Shown here: piece by piece, positions 1 through 8,544 of the stretch
Layout: each line of letters begins with the position of its first letter
Position numbering within the stretch: the stretch's first letter is position 1
Origin: Actinomadura oligospora ATCC 43269
Lineage (GTDB): Bacteria > Actinomycetota > Actinomycetes > Streptosporangiales > Streptosporangiaceae
Length of the DNA: 64,000 nt
Direction: 5' to 3'
Assembly (NCBI RefSeq): GCF_000518265.1
Contig: NZ_JADG01000009.1
Span: 62,001 to 126,000 of the forward strand
Position numbers and translations under genes: made by a program
The notes under the pieces: generated by a model
The model's database searches: none
Seen by the model: the letters and a program-made list of their open reading frames with translations, nothing else
Told to the model about the DNA's origin: nothing

Positions 1-115
1 AGCCTCGCCCACTCCCCTTGCTGGGATCCTCGCCGTGCACTCTCCGTGGGCCCGCTGCCGATGGACGCCGCAATCAGGCGACCTTCGGCACTGTCGGCGC
101 GGCCGCCTGAGCGGG

Positions 116-1483
116 TCAGGCTGCGCCGGCCCGGGCGAGTAGTTCGGCGATCTCGTTGTTGTTCTTCTCCCGGGCGATGCCGAGTGGGGTGTCGCTGCCG
201 ACCTTGAGCCCGGACGGGTCGGCGATCCGGGCGTTGACGTCGGCTCCGGCGGCGATGAGCGTCTCTATGACTCCGGTCCCGGCTTCCCGCCACACCGCGC
301 AGTGCAGGGGCGTCGCGCCCGCCGTCGTGCGCGGGTCGGGATCGGCGGCGCGATCGAGCATCAGGCGGAGTGCCTCCTGGTGGCCGCCGCCCGCGGCGGC
401 GTGCAGGGCGGACATGCCTTCGATCCCGAACAGGTCCGAGTAAGCGGTGCGCCGCGCCGGGTCCGCTCCGGCGTCGAGCAGCGCCGCGACGATTTCCGGC
501 GCGTCGACCGCCACCAGCAGCGGCGTCAGGCCGAGCCGGTCCTCGGCCTCGACGTCCGCGCCGGCATCGATGAGTCGGCGCAGGATCTCCAGCCGCTCGG
601 CGACCGGCCGCTCGCGCTCCCACTTGAACCGGCTCTCGGCCACGACGTGCAGCGGCGTCATGCGGATCGGGCCGGTCGCCCGCGGGTCGGCTCCGGCGTC
701 GAGCAGTGCCCGCACCACCTCCGCCGAGGGACCGGGCCGGTCGGTGCGGAACGGTCCTCGGACGGCCATCCAGAGCGGTGTGACCCGCCGTTCGATCCGC
801 TCCATCCCGAAGTCGTCGGGGTGCAGGCCGAGCTCCGTCAGGAGGCTGTCGTGGCCGGTTCGCGCGCTGAGGTCCGCACCTGCGGCCAGCAGCGCCCGCA
901 CCGTCTCGGCCGAGCCCGACATCGTCGCGAAGTGAAGCGGGGTCATCTCTGAGCGGTCGTCCTCGGCCGGGCCCAGCGGGGCACCCACGGCGATCGCGGA
1001 GACCACGGTCTCCAGGTCGCCGTAGGCGCAGGCGTTGGCCAGCCGGGCGGAGTCCGGCGGCTCGTAGACGGTCAACCCGGCCAGCATCTGCGACAGCCGC
1101 CGCGGATGACCGAAGGCGTCCGCCGCGTCGGACCCGTCGTGGTCGATCCGGTGGACGTCCGGATCGCCGGGCCGCGGATCGTCCAGATCGACGACCCAGT
1201 AGTACTGCGTCGACTCGTTGAACCCGATCACGAAGCATGGCCGGTCAACCCCGAACGGATCACCCCCGCCGACCCCCTGCGGAAAGCTGACCCTGTCTCC
1301 GTACTCGGCGGTGACCAGCAGGGTCCGCGGCGGCCAGGTGATCGCCATCAGCGTCTCGGTCTCCGGCGGCAGCGGCCTGGGCGCGTCGGTCCAGTGCACG
1401 CCCGCCTCGACCGTCCCGGGGACGGTCCCGCCGAGCCGCTCGACCTGACGCAGCACCTCGGCGTGCACACCTTCGCTTCGCAT
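116..1483 (-). CDS. SUKH-like domain plus ankyrin-repeat protein
   Basis: A 455-aa protein, probably cytoplasmic. The N-terminal ~150 residues resemble a SUKH (SMI1/KNR4) fold, with the aromatic/acidic stretch YYWVVDLDDP followed by VHRIDHDG, a pattern common in bacterial immunity proteins. Residues ~160-455 hold about seven ankyrin repeats; TPLHFA, TPLLVAV, SALHAAAGGGH and TPLHCAV are the clearest helices, each followed by a GAD turn. SUKH proteins usually neutralise polymorphic toxins and ankyrin repeats bind proteins, so an immunity or inhibitor role is inferred. No toxin gene is visible beside it. The ATG at 1483 has no strong Shine-Dalgarno. The ankyrin part is secure; the SUKH assignment is by motif only. 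Confidence 0.75.
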   Translation of the reverse strand: MRSEGVHAEVLRQVERLGGTVPGTVEAGVHWTDAPRPLPPETETLMAITWPPRTLLVTAEYGDRVSFPQGVGGGDPFGVDRPCFVIGFNESTQYYWVVDLDDPRPGDPDVHRIDHDGSDAADAFGHPRRLSQMLAGLTVYEPPDSARLANACAYGDLETVVSAIAVGAPLGPAEDDRSEMTPLHFATMSGSAETVRALLAAGADLSARTGHDSLLTELGLHPDDFGMERIERRVTPLWMAVRGPFRTDRPGPSAEVVRALLDAGADPRATGPIRMTPLHVVAESRFKWERERPVAERLEILRRLIDAGADVEAEDRLGLTPLLVAVDAPEIVAALLDAGADPARRTAYSDLFGIEGMSALHAAAGGGHQEALRLMLDRAADPDPRTTAGATPLHCAVWREAGTGVIETLIAAGADVNARIADPSGLKVGSDTPLGIAREKNNNEIAELLARAGAA

Positions 1484-1842
1484 CGGGTCAAATTAGCAGC
1501 AGATCACCCACCCTTTACCCAACTTGCACGAACACCGCGACCACCCCACCGGTGCGGACGGAACCACCGACAACACCCATCCCGAGAACGGCCGTTACGG
1601 GACGGTCGCGATCGTGCCGAGAGGGCCCGAACGGGGCCGGTGTTCGTCGTTCAAAGCGGCGAGCCATCTTGGCCGCGTGCAGGATTTACGAGCTCAAGGC
1701 GCAGGTCGCGCGGACGATCCTTCTCGCGGCGGGGCCAGAGGGCGCTTCGATGGAATTCGCCATCAAAGGGACTATCACGATGCAAATCCCCGCACTCGGC
1801 GCTGATGATCTCGTAGGATCACCAGTCAGCCAAGGAGGGGCG

Positions 1843-2376
1843 ATGCTCCGCTTGAACACGGGATGGCCGCGATCGCTTTGGATCGTCCAGCTCGGCTGCA
1901 CACTTCCTGTGCTGGTGCTCTGCGAGCTGATGCTCACTCTCATCGCCACCATGTTCCTCAACGCGGGAGGCGGCATGTCGATCTTCGGCGTCTTCGCCTT
2001 GGTGTTCGCCGTGGGGAGCATCTCGGCCTTCGCGGCGGTCTTGGCCTGGCGCTACGGCCAGGCGTTCTGGCTCGACGGCCGGGTACTCATCCGCCGTTCG
2101 GTGACCGGCCGCAAGCACTTCGACCTGTCCCAAGCGCAGGTCCGCGCCGAGAGCATCGCCCCATCTATGGCAGCACGTCCAATGCCGCGTCTGGTCGTGG
2201 AGGTGCCCGGCGGCGCGCGGGTCAAGATGTGGCTGCGTGAGCCCACGCGCAGGGGCGCGCTGCTCCCGCCGGAGCAGTTGGTGGCGCTCGCCCGAGCCAT
2301 CGATCCCAGCCTGCAGCACCCTCTCGCCCGAAGGCTCTACGAGCTGGCGTCCGATCCACTGGGCGGCGTCTCTTAA
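1843..2376 (+). CDS. two-TM membrane protein of unknown function
   Basis: A 177-aa protein if read from the ATG at 1843, which follows AAGGAGGGG closely; the frame stays open upstream but has no comparable ribosome site. Two hydrophobic segments (~residues 10-40 and ~43-65) are followed by a soluble C-terminal domain that begins after WLDGRVLIRRSVTGRKHFDLS. This order, two helices then a beta-rich domain with a conserved arginine-rich strand, is like small actinobacterial membrane proteins carrying a PH-like domain. No catalytic motif is visible. It lies between two SUKH-like genes, so it may belong to the same immunity island, but that is only proximity. Confidence 0.6.
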   Translation: MLRLNTGWPRSLWIVQLGCTLPVLVLCELMLTLIATMFLNAGGGMSIFGVFALVFAVGSISAFAAVLAWRYGQAFWLDGRVLIRRSVTGRKHFDLSQAQVRAESIAPSMAARPMPRLVVEVPGGARVKMWLREPTRRGALLPPEQLVALARAIDPSLQHPLARRLYELASDPLGGVS

Positions 2377-2628
2377 GCCTTCTGCTCCCAGCGCCAAGGG
2401 GTGCGGCAGGATACGGCCGCGAGCAGGCGGAGGGCGCGGGCGGGGTGTCCGCCCAGTCCGCGAACACCTCCCGCCCGCAAGGGCGCGCGGCGGGGTGACA
2501 ATCGCGCTCTGAGCGCTTGTGGGCTCTTCGAACGCGCGATGACAGACACCGAGCGGGGATCGGCGGACCGCTGGAGGAGCGAGGCGGTTTTGCGACGAAA
2601 GAGCCGCATTTGGGAGAGGATAATCGCC

Positions 2629-3354
2629 GTGACGGAATTGGCGCTTGACACTGTGCGGGAACGCGCTCACGAGGCGTTCGGTGAATGGACGATGGTGCGG
2701 GCCGATGCGGAGTGGGCCACGGCGGCGGTGTCCCACGAGCCGACGCGCCGGATGCTGGTCGAGGTCGGATTGCCGGTCGAGACCAACATCTTCACGATCG
2801 ATGACGCCTTCTTCGTCCTGCCGACCACGATCGGCGCGCTGGCGGTCGAGCATCCGGACTGGTGGGGCTCGGACCAGGTCGCTGCGTATCGGAACTGGAT
2901 CGCCCTGGGTTGCGAGGCCAACGCCGCTCGATTCGTCCTGGACCCGGAATCTGGCCGGGTCCACTTCCTCGTGCTCGGTGGTGACGGCATCCTCCAGAGC
3001 AGCACTCTCGCCATCTTCGTCTACGCGCTGGCCCACTTCGAGACGCGCCGCCACCTCGACGGTGTCCCCCTCGATGACGTCGAACCCTTCGAGCGGGCCG
3101 CCGAGGCCAACTACGAGACCTTCCGGCACCTCAGCCTGGTGGACCCGCCGGCTTTTGAAGGAGTGAGCCCGCCGCCCTGGGCCGAGTCCCAAGGCGGTGA
3201 GCTCGACCTCGGCCACTCCTGGGAGTGGATCGCGGACGGGTTCGCCGACGGTCTGTTCTCCGACTGGACGTGGTCGGACAAAGCATTGCGCTACTTCGCG
3301 ACTCGAGGGATCGATCCGCAGACGCGGGAGCCGCGGCGAACCCAAGCCGACTAA
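2629..3354 (+). CDS. SUKH-4-like immunity protein
   Basis: A 241-aa protein from the GTG at 2629, chosen because GGGAGAGGA sits eight bases upstream; the frame is open further upstream to 2401. The region GLPVETNIFTIDDAF, then LGCEANAARFVLDPESGRVHF and a C-terminal tryptophan-rich segment, follow the layout of SUKH-4 family immunity proteins: a short beta strand naming a position, then a residue-accounting strand ending in a tG-V turn. These proteins normally bind and block a cognate toxin nuclease or deaminase. No partner toxin is adjacent, so it may be an orphan immunity gene. The family call is by pattern and is moderately sure. Confidence 0.6.
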   Translation: MTELALDTVRERAHEAFGEWTMVRADAEWATAAVSHEPTRRMLVEVGLPVETNIFTIDDAFFVLPTTIGALAVEHPDWWGSDQVAAYRNWIALGCEANAARFVLDPESGRVHFLVLGGDGILQSSTLAIFVYALAHFETRRHLDGVPLDDVEPFERAAEANYETFRHLSLVDPPAFEGVSPPPWAESQGGELDLGHSWEWIADGFADGLFSDWTWSDKALRYFATRGIDPQTREPRRTQAD

Positions 3355-3443
3355 GGCTGTGGCATCGCGGGTTCGGAACAGGCACTAGGCAGCCCTCTCA
3401 GGCTCCGCGTCCTCAGCGTCGATCCCGCCGAATATGGAGGGCG

Positions 3444-3935
3444 TCAACCCCTCTGTGTCGGGACTGCACGGTCGAGGACCAGCCCCATGTACACCTCATC
3501 AAAAAACTCACCGTCCACGCACACCGACGCCCGCCGCAGCCCCTCCGCCTCGAAGCCACACGATTCGTACAGACGCAAGGCGACACGGTTATGGCGCATG
3601 ACGCTCAGTTCCAACCGCCACATCCCGCGCCGCCGCGCCTCGGCGATCACCGCGTCCAGCAGGCCACGGCCCACACCCTGCCCCTGAGCCGACGCCCGCA
3701 CCCCAAGAACGACGGCGCCCCGGCCTCGCGCACGCCGCCACCGCAGCGCCAAGACGTCGATGACGCCGACGAGCCGCCCATCCTCGTCGGCGACGAACCG
3801 GAACGACTGGTCAGGGAGCTCGTTTCCGCGTTCGCCAGGCTCGGCGAGCATGAACCTCGTCTCGGCGTCCAGCGCGCGGCGAAGCCCGGCAAGCGCCTCG
3901 CCTTCCCCATCGGCTGACGGCCGGATGATTGCCAT
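3444..3935 (-). CDS. GNAT-family N-acetyltransferase
   Basis: A 163-aa GNAT. The acetyl-CoA pyrophosphate loop appears as VRASAQGQGVGRGLL (the Q-x-x-G-x-G/A motif) and is followed by the typical C-terminal strand and helix NRVALRLYESCGFEAEG. The acceptor substrate cannot be told from sequence. The start at 3935 (MAIIRP) fits the normal GNAT N-terminus; 38 further codons are open upstream but look non-coding. A damaged relative lies in inverted orientation at 4150-4467, sharing VVLGVRAS and the ending EIYMGLVL/EVYMGLVL. Confidence 0.85.
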   Translation of the reverse strand: MAIIRPSADGEGEALAGLRRALDAETRFMLAEPGERGNELPDQSFRFVADEDGRLVGVIDVLALRWRRARGRGAVVLGVRASAQGQGVGRGLLDAVIAEARRRGMWRLELSVMRHNRVALRLYESCGFEAEGLRRASVCVDGEFFDEVYMGLVLDRAVPTQRG

Positions 3936-4149
3936 GGCTTCAGGATGCCCGTCGAGCAAGATCAGCGTCGACACTCTCGACAGCACCCAGAGGTGGCACC
4001 TCGAAAGCAGCAAGGCAGACATTTGATCTCTTACGGGCACGCCTCGCACCGTGACTGGTACTCGTGCGCTGGCTCTTGACGTACCGTCCCTGCCGAACCC
4101 GAATACTCACGAACCTTCAGGCCCGTCCGCAGGGTGGGTTCGAGGCTGA

Positions 4150-4467
4150 TCGGGTCCAGGATTCTACGAACTGCGTGGTTCCGTACAAGTCCTGCCATGG
4201 CGGCGCGTGCAAGGACGCGGCCATGTCGTTCTCGGCGTCCGAGCCTCACATCACCGGCGCGGCATCGGCCGTGCGCTACTGCACCCCGCGATCGACGAGG
4301 CACGCCGTCGATCCATTCACCGCCTGGAGCTCACCACATGGGTCCACAACGAAGCCCCGATCGCTCCCTGCCGATCCTGGGGCTTCGAACGTGAAGGGCT
4401 ACGACACGCATCTCTGATCACCGACGGGCAGCCAATCGACGAGATCTACATGGGACTCGTCTTGTGA
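4150..4467 (+). pseudogene. C-terminal remnant of a GNAT acetyltransferase
   Basis: The frame opens after a stop at 4147 and reads LPWRRVQGRGHVVLGVRAS, a degraded CoA loop (HHRRGIGRALL), then WGFEREGLRHAS and EIYMGLVL. It aligns with the second half of the intact GNAT on the opposite strand at 3444-3935. The N-terminal half is missing and no credible start precedes it. The two copies are inverted relative to each other and diverged in protein sequence, which suggests an old duplication followed by decay. Confidence 0.75.
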
Positions 4468-4785
4468 CATCCCCTCGAACCCAGCTCGTACCCGACCCCG
4501 GAACAACGTCGTCAGCACCTGAAATGAAGCGCTGTGCGGGATTGCGCAGCAGGGAGCTCTCAGCCTCGACGTTCTGTTGGATCAGGTCGAGGCTGAGGGT
4601 GAGGCCGTCATGCTCTTGCGTCAGTTCTTGGGCAGCGTAGGTGCCCCGCCCACGGCGGGTCGGCTGGTGGCCGGGGCCGCTGTGGGCGGGGCGGTTGTGC
4701 TTCGGCTGGACGCCGTCGTCGAGGAGGGCTGGGCCTGTTCTCGATGTGCGGTGTCCTGGTGCCGCCTAACGGGGACGAGCCGTGG
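4468..4785. other. intergenic stretch, no supported feature
   Basis: About 318 bases between the GNAT remnant and the hydrolase gene. A 70-codon open frame exists at 4577-4789, but it is low-complexity, has no ribosome site and resembles nothing I know. I see no clear hairpin, promoter or RNA gene. Confidence 0.5.
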
Positions 4786-5523
4786 CTAGCTCAGGTGCCT
4801 GGTGAGGAAGCGGGCGGCGGCTTCGCCCGCGTGCTGCGGGACGCCTGTGTGTCCGCCCATGTTGGCGTTCAGCGTCTTCTCCTTGGAGCCGAAGGCGTCG
4901 AACAGGTCCAGGGCCGCCTGCCGGTCGTTGCCTTCGTCGTCCCACTGCAGCAGGACGTGCAGCGGAATGGTGACCTGCCGGGCCTCCTCGAAAATGACGC
5001 GAGGAATGAAACTCCCGGCGAACAGGATGGCGGACGAGATGCGCGGCTCGACCACCGCGAGCCGGACGCCGACGGAGATCACTCCGCCCGAGTACGCGAC
5101 CGGGCCGCCGATCTCGGGCAGCGCGAGGGCGGCGTCCAGGACGGCCTGCCATTCCGGGACCGCCTCGTCGACCAGCGGGAGGATGAGCCGGTCGACGATG
5201 TCGCCCGAGACCGGCTCGCCGGCCTCCAGCGCCCGGCGCAGGTCGGCGCGGGCCTGCTCGGCGACGGGGAAACGGGGCCGGTCACCGCTCCCGGGGAACT
5301 CGATGGTGACCGCGGCGAAGCCGTCCGCCGCGGAGTGCCGGGCCCGTGCCGCCACTCGCGGACGCTGCCTGTCCAGCCCGCCCGGGTGGCCGAGCAGGAT
5401 CAGCGGGACCGGTGCGGACGCGGAGGCGGATTCGGGCGTCCACAGGATGCCGGTGGCCTCACCGAGGGTGAATTCGCGCTCGAGGACGCCGTCGTCGAGG
5501 CGCTGTTCAGAAGTGAACCGCAT
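4786..5523 (-). CDS. alpha/beta hydrolase, dienelactone-hydrolase-like
   Basis: A 245-aa cytoplasmic hydrolase. LILLGHPGG gives the oxyanion-hole strand, and VAYSGGVISVG is the nucleophile elbow, in which the usual G-x-S-x-G has a valine at the first glycine. The acid is probably in the strand ending LLQWDDEGNDRQ and the base is the histidine of NMGGHTG near the C-terminus. Substrate unknown; relatives hydrolyse small esters or lactones. It is transcribed alone, away from a 324-base spacer. Confidence 0.75.
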   Translation of the reverse strand: MRFTSEQRLDDGVLEREFTLGEATGILWTPESASASAPVPLILLGHPGGLDRQRPRVAARARHSAADGFAAVTIEFPGSGDRPRFPVAEQARADLRRALEAGEPVSGDIVDRLILPLVDEAVPEWQAVLDAALALPEIGGPVAYSGGVISVGVRLAVVEPRISSAILFAGSFIPRVIFEEARQVTIPLHVLLQWDDEGNDRQAALDLFDAFGSKEKTLNANMGGHTGVPQHAGEAAARFLTRHLS

Positions 5524-5847
5524 TGGTCGTGCCTTTCGGGAGTGCTCTTGAACGGCGCTCCCGGACGACCTATCGCCCGACCGTGGCCCCAGAGGGGAGC
5601 ACCCATGTCGATACGTTCACGGGTACCACCTCCTCGGTCTCTTGCACGGCCTCCGCAAAAGTAGCAGCGGCCACCGCGATCGGCCAACGGGTTTTTTTAA
5701 CCTGACACTGCCGAGGGTGAGGAGCACTTCGTCGCCGGGGAGTTCTCCCTGGAGGCGCTGGGGACCAGCGTGCTGAATAGCGCTGTGGACGTCCATGACA
5801 CCCGACCAAGAACGGCTTCGGCCCGAACTCCGGGGCATCGCCTCGGA
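5524..5847. other. intergenic stretch upstream of the hydrolase
   Basis: About 324 bases between the hydrolase start and the end of the truncated SDR. It has a locally lower GC stretch (a run of T around 5690-5698) and short open frames on both strands, none convincing. It probably holds the promoter of the hydrolase on the minus strand, but I cannot pick out the hexamers with confidence. Confidence 0.4.
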
Positions 5848-6312
5848 TCATGCCTGGGCGGTGGGGCGGACGACGATCTCGCTGACGTCGACGCCGTCGG
5901 GTTGTGCGATGGCATAGGCGATGGCGGAGGCGACCGCGCTCGGCGGCATGGCGATCTCGTCGCGCTGCCGGATCATCGCGGCCGCCGCCTCGGGGCTGGC
6001 CCCCTTGCCGACGCCCTCGGTGTGGGTGAAGCCGGGCGAGACGAGGGTGACGCGCAGGTCGGGTCCCGATTCCTGACGCAGGCCCTCGGTGAGCACCTTC
6101 ACCGCCGTCTTGGTGGCCGCGTAGACCGCCTGAGGGCTCTTGACGACGTGGGCCGTGGTGGAGCCGACGTTGACGAACTGGCCGGAGCGTTGCCGCCGGA
6201 AGACGGGCAGGGCCGCCCCGATGCCGTTGAGCAGGCCGGTGATGTGGGTGGAGACCATGGCGTCCCAGTCGTCCTGGCGCAGGTCGTCGAAGGGCGAGAC
6301 GGCCATCGTGCC
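5848..6312 (-). pseudogene. C-terminal part of an SDR oxidoreductase, N-terminus deleted
   Basis: Reads as the second half of a classical short-chain dehydrogenase/reductase: SPFDDLRQDDWDAMVSTHI, then the serine strand FVNVGSTTAHV, the catalytic Y-x-x-x-K as YAATK, and RVTLVSPGFTHTEG. The Rossmann N-terminus (TGxxxGxG and the NNAG strand) is absent. Upstream of about 6312 the minus-strand frame continues only as the antisense of a TetR C-terminus. The gene therefore lost its coenzyme-binding half and should not be a functional dehydrogenase. The breakpoint is shared with the neighbouring TetR fragment. Confidence 0.75.
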
Positions 6313-6495
6313 CCCGCCATCGCCTCGCTCATGGACGCCTGCGCGGCCGCCGGGGTGATCCGCACGGACATCCGCCCCACCGACCTCAGCGCCGCCCTGG
6401 AAGGCATCGCCCTCACCTCGGCGGGCGCCGAACACCGGGAGCAGGCCGAGCGCCTGCTCGACCTCACCCTGGACGGCCTCACCGTCCGTCCGTGA
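6313..6495 (+). pseudogene. C-terminal remnant of a TetR-family regulator
   Basis: About 60 codons reading IASLMDACAAAGVIRTDIRP, DLSAALEGIAL and AEHREQAERLLDLTLDGL before the TGA at 6493. This is the ligand-domain end of TetR regulators that commonly sit divergently from SDR genes. The helix-turn-helix half is missing and the frame runs backwards into antisense SDR sequence. Together with the SDR remnant it shows that one deletion removed both N-termini and the shared promoter. Confidence 0.7.
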
Positions 6496-6573
6496 AGCCT
6501 CGTCGGGCACGTGCTCGACGGCGGTCGTCCTGATGTCGCGTGGGTTCTGGTGCGGGAGGGGGTCTGCCGTGGG

Positions 6574-7470
6574 TCACCCTGATCGGTCGAGACGGGTCCA
6601 GGCTCCGTGGTGGGTGTTGCCCAGGACCATGCTGCGGTCGTCCCGCACCGCCCGCTCCAGCGTCGCGGCGAGCTCGTCGTCGACGACCAGGCCGTCGGGG
6701 AGGGCGATGCCGGCTTGGCGCAGGAGCGGTTCGACGGCCTGGACGGCGCTGCCGAGCCAGGTGAAGACGGTGGAGCCGGGTTTCCCGCCCGTCATGGTTC
6801 CGGAGTCGACGTCCGGCCACAGGAGCCCCGCGTCCAGGAACACGCGGGTGAGGTGCCGACCGAAGTCCGGCGCGATCCCGTGCGCCCGGAACAGGTCGGC
6901 GAGCAGTGCGTAACAGTCGTTCCAGAGCGGGCAGGGCGGGGAGCTCACGTCTCGGCTGGAGACGTCCATGTCGTGCATGACGACGATGCCGCCAGGACGG
7001 ACGAACCCGGCCAGGCGGCGCAACGCGGCGACCGGGTCCGGCAGGTACTGCAGGACGAACCGGCCGACGAGCGCGTCGAACGGACGGCGCGGACCGTCGG
7101 AGACCACCGGACCATCCCCTGCCAGACCGGGACACATCGGATCGAACTCGGTCAGGTCGGCGTTAGTGAAGGTCACGATGTCGGTGTGTCCGCCGGAGGC
7201 CGCGCGTCCGCGTGCCACCTCCACCGCGTCGGGGTCGCGTTCGACCCCGACCACGCGTCCACCGGGACCGACGATCTCGGCGGCGATGAACGCGACATCG
7301 CCCAGGCCCGAGCCGATGTCCAGGACGGACATGCCCTCGGTGAGTCCGGCGCGGCGCAGCAGCCGTTCCGTCCAGGACCGCACGTAGGACGCCTGGACGA
7401 GCAGCCTGCGCTGTTCCAGCGCCGCGTGGCCGAGGAGATAGTCGGCCCTGCGCTCCGCCGCGTGTGACAT
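6574..7470 (-). CDS. class I SAM-dependent methyltransferase
   Basis: A 298-aa cytoplasmic methyltransferase. Motif I is VLDIGSGLGDVAF (SAM glycine loop), followed by the acidic end of strand 2 in VVGVERDPDAV, motif III near the strand with FVLQYLPDPVAALRRLA, and LRPGG-like post-motif as FVRPGGIVVMHDMD. The layout is that of small-molecule (UbiE/COQ5-like) methyltransferases; acceptor unknown. It is a single gene next to an unrelated divergent lipoprotein. Confidence 0.85.
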   Translation of the reverse strand: MSHAAERRADYLLGHAALEQRRLLVQASYVRSWTERLLRRAGLTEGMSVLDIGSGLGDVAFIAAEIVGPGGRVVGVERDPDAVEVARGRAASGGHTDIVTFTNADLTEFDPMCPGLAGDGPVVSDGPRRPFDALVGRFVLQYLPDPVAALRRLAGFVRPGGIVVMHDMDVSSRDVSSPPCPLWNDCYALLADLFRAHGIAPDFGRHLTRVFLDAGLLWPDVDSGTMTGGKPGSTVFTWLGSAVQAVEPLLRQAGIALPDGLVVDDELAATLERAVRDDRSMVLGNTHHGAWTRLDRSG

Positions 7471-7613
7471 GGAACCGCCTCCAAGGCCCGTGTCACTGAA
7501 CGTTATGCCGGGTGGTCCGCCCGTTGGGTGGCGCCATGCGGCCAGTCTCCGGTGGACGCCTCGAGTCGGCCCGGCTGTGGCCCGGGGTCGGCGGCGCGTG
7601 GGATTCTGCCCCC

Positions 7614-8144
7614 GTGATCAGATTTGTCGGTCTTGCCGTCGCCTTCCTGCTCACCGCGGGCTGCTCGTCCAATCCTGAGGCGGGCAGCGCCAGCCGGACG
7701 CTCCCGTTGGAGAGCGCGTCCGCCGGGACGGGTGCGCCGACGGGGGCCCCGGCGCCTGGCGCCTCTCCGAGCCTGGTCGAGAACAACGGGACGCTGGAAT
7801 CCCCGCTCAGCGACTTCCGGGCCGAGGTGGCGGGCACCTCGTGGGCGACGTCGCTGACCGACTCGCTTCACGGGACGACCAGGCCTGCCGGTCGGTACCT
7901 CCTGGTACGCGTCTCGCTGCACAACATCACCGACCGTCCGGTCACCCCACCGGCGCACCTGTCCTTGCACGGGGCGGACGGCTCGGAGTTCCCACCTTTG
8001 TGGGACCAGACGTTCGGGCAGACGGTCCTGGTCGGGCACGGCAAGGTCAACGACCTCGGGCCCGGCGCGAGAACGACCGTCGTCCTCGTCTACGACGTCC
8101 CGAGAGGCACCAAGCCGAAGACCGTCGCCGACCTCAAGCTCTAG
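7614..8144 (+). CDS. lipoprotein with DUF4352-like beta domain
   Basis: A 176-aa protein from the GTG at 7614. The N-terminus is a lipoprotein signal: hydrophobic FVGLAVAFLLTAGC, with LTAGC as lipobox, then a serine/proline/alanine linker (~residues 20-60). The mature domain has the pattern RYLLVRVSLHNITDRPV and a final ARTTVVLVYDVPRG, typical of Telokin-like/DUF4352 immunoglobulin-fold domains. It should be anchored on the outer face of the membrane. Function unknown; no operon partner is obvious. Confidence 0.75.
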   Translation: MIRFVGLAVAFLLTAGCSSNPEAGSASRTLPLESASAGTGAPTGAPAPGASPSLVENNGTLESPLSDFRAEVAGTSWATSLTDSLHGTTRPAGRYLLVRVSLHNITDRPVTPPAHLSLHGADGSEFPPLWDQTFGQTVLVGHGKVNDLGPGARTTVVLVYDVPRGTKPKTVADLKL

Positions 8145-8226
8145 AACGGCGTCCACGCGTTGCGGGTTGCGGATTGCGGCTCGGCGCGTGGCATAGGCGG
8201 CGGCTCCGAATTCGACGGAGGTTCTC

Positions 8227-8544
8227 ATGTCCGATCCCACGTCTCTGGTCGAGGTCCGCGCGCGAATCGACGCGCTGGACGGTGACCTGGTCCGTCTCCT
8301 GGCGGAGCGGCAGGCTCTCGTCCGGCGGGCGGCAGCGTTCAAGATCGACGAGCAGGCCGTGCGCGCGCCCGGTCGTGTGGAGCAGGTCGTCCAGGCGGCC
8401 CGGGAGCGCGCTGCCGGCGCCGGGTTGTCGCCGAGCGTGGCCGATGCCGTGTGGCGCGCGATGATCGCCGCCTTCATCGATCTCGAACTGGACGAGCACC
8501 GAGCCGGTGCGTCCTCCGACACGGACCGGGACGGAGAGCGCTGA
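8227..8544 (+). CDS. AroQ-fold chorismate mutase / isochorismate-pyruvate-lyase-like
   Basis: A 105-aa all-helical AroQ-type protein. VRARIDALDGDLVRLLAERQ gives the first helix with its active-site arginines, and AAFKID supplies the lysine in the position used by PchB and chorismate mutases. The segment VRAPGRVEQVV resembles the PchB loop more than the D-x-x-R-E of housekeeping chorismate mutases, so isochorismate pyruvate lyase or a chorismate mutase are both possible. Its TGA overlaps the ATG of the LysE-type exporter by one base, so the two genes are translationally coupled. No siderophore genes are near. Confidence 0.75.
   Translation: MSDPTSLVEVRARIDALDGDLVRLLAERQALVRRAAAFKIDEQAVRAPGRVEQVVQAARERAAGAGLSPSVADAVWRAMIAAFIDLELDEHRAGASSDTDRDGER

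Noticed and set aside
1819-3345. Long minus-strand open frame (508 codons) across the SUKH-4 gene
   Set aside because: Low-complexity Arg/Gly/Pro-rich translation antisense to better-supported plus-strand genes; high GC keeps stop codons rare.
4577-4789. 70-codon ORF between the GNAT remnant and the hydrolase
   Set aside because: No ribosome site, no homology pattern, low complexity.
8227-8544. AroQ-type chorismate mutase as part of the Hpg supply genes
   Set aside because: It is 51 kb from them and the Hpg region already has its own AroH-type mutase.
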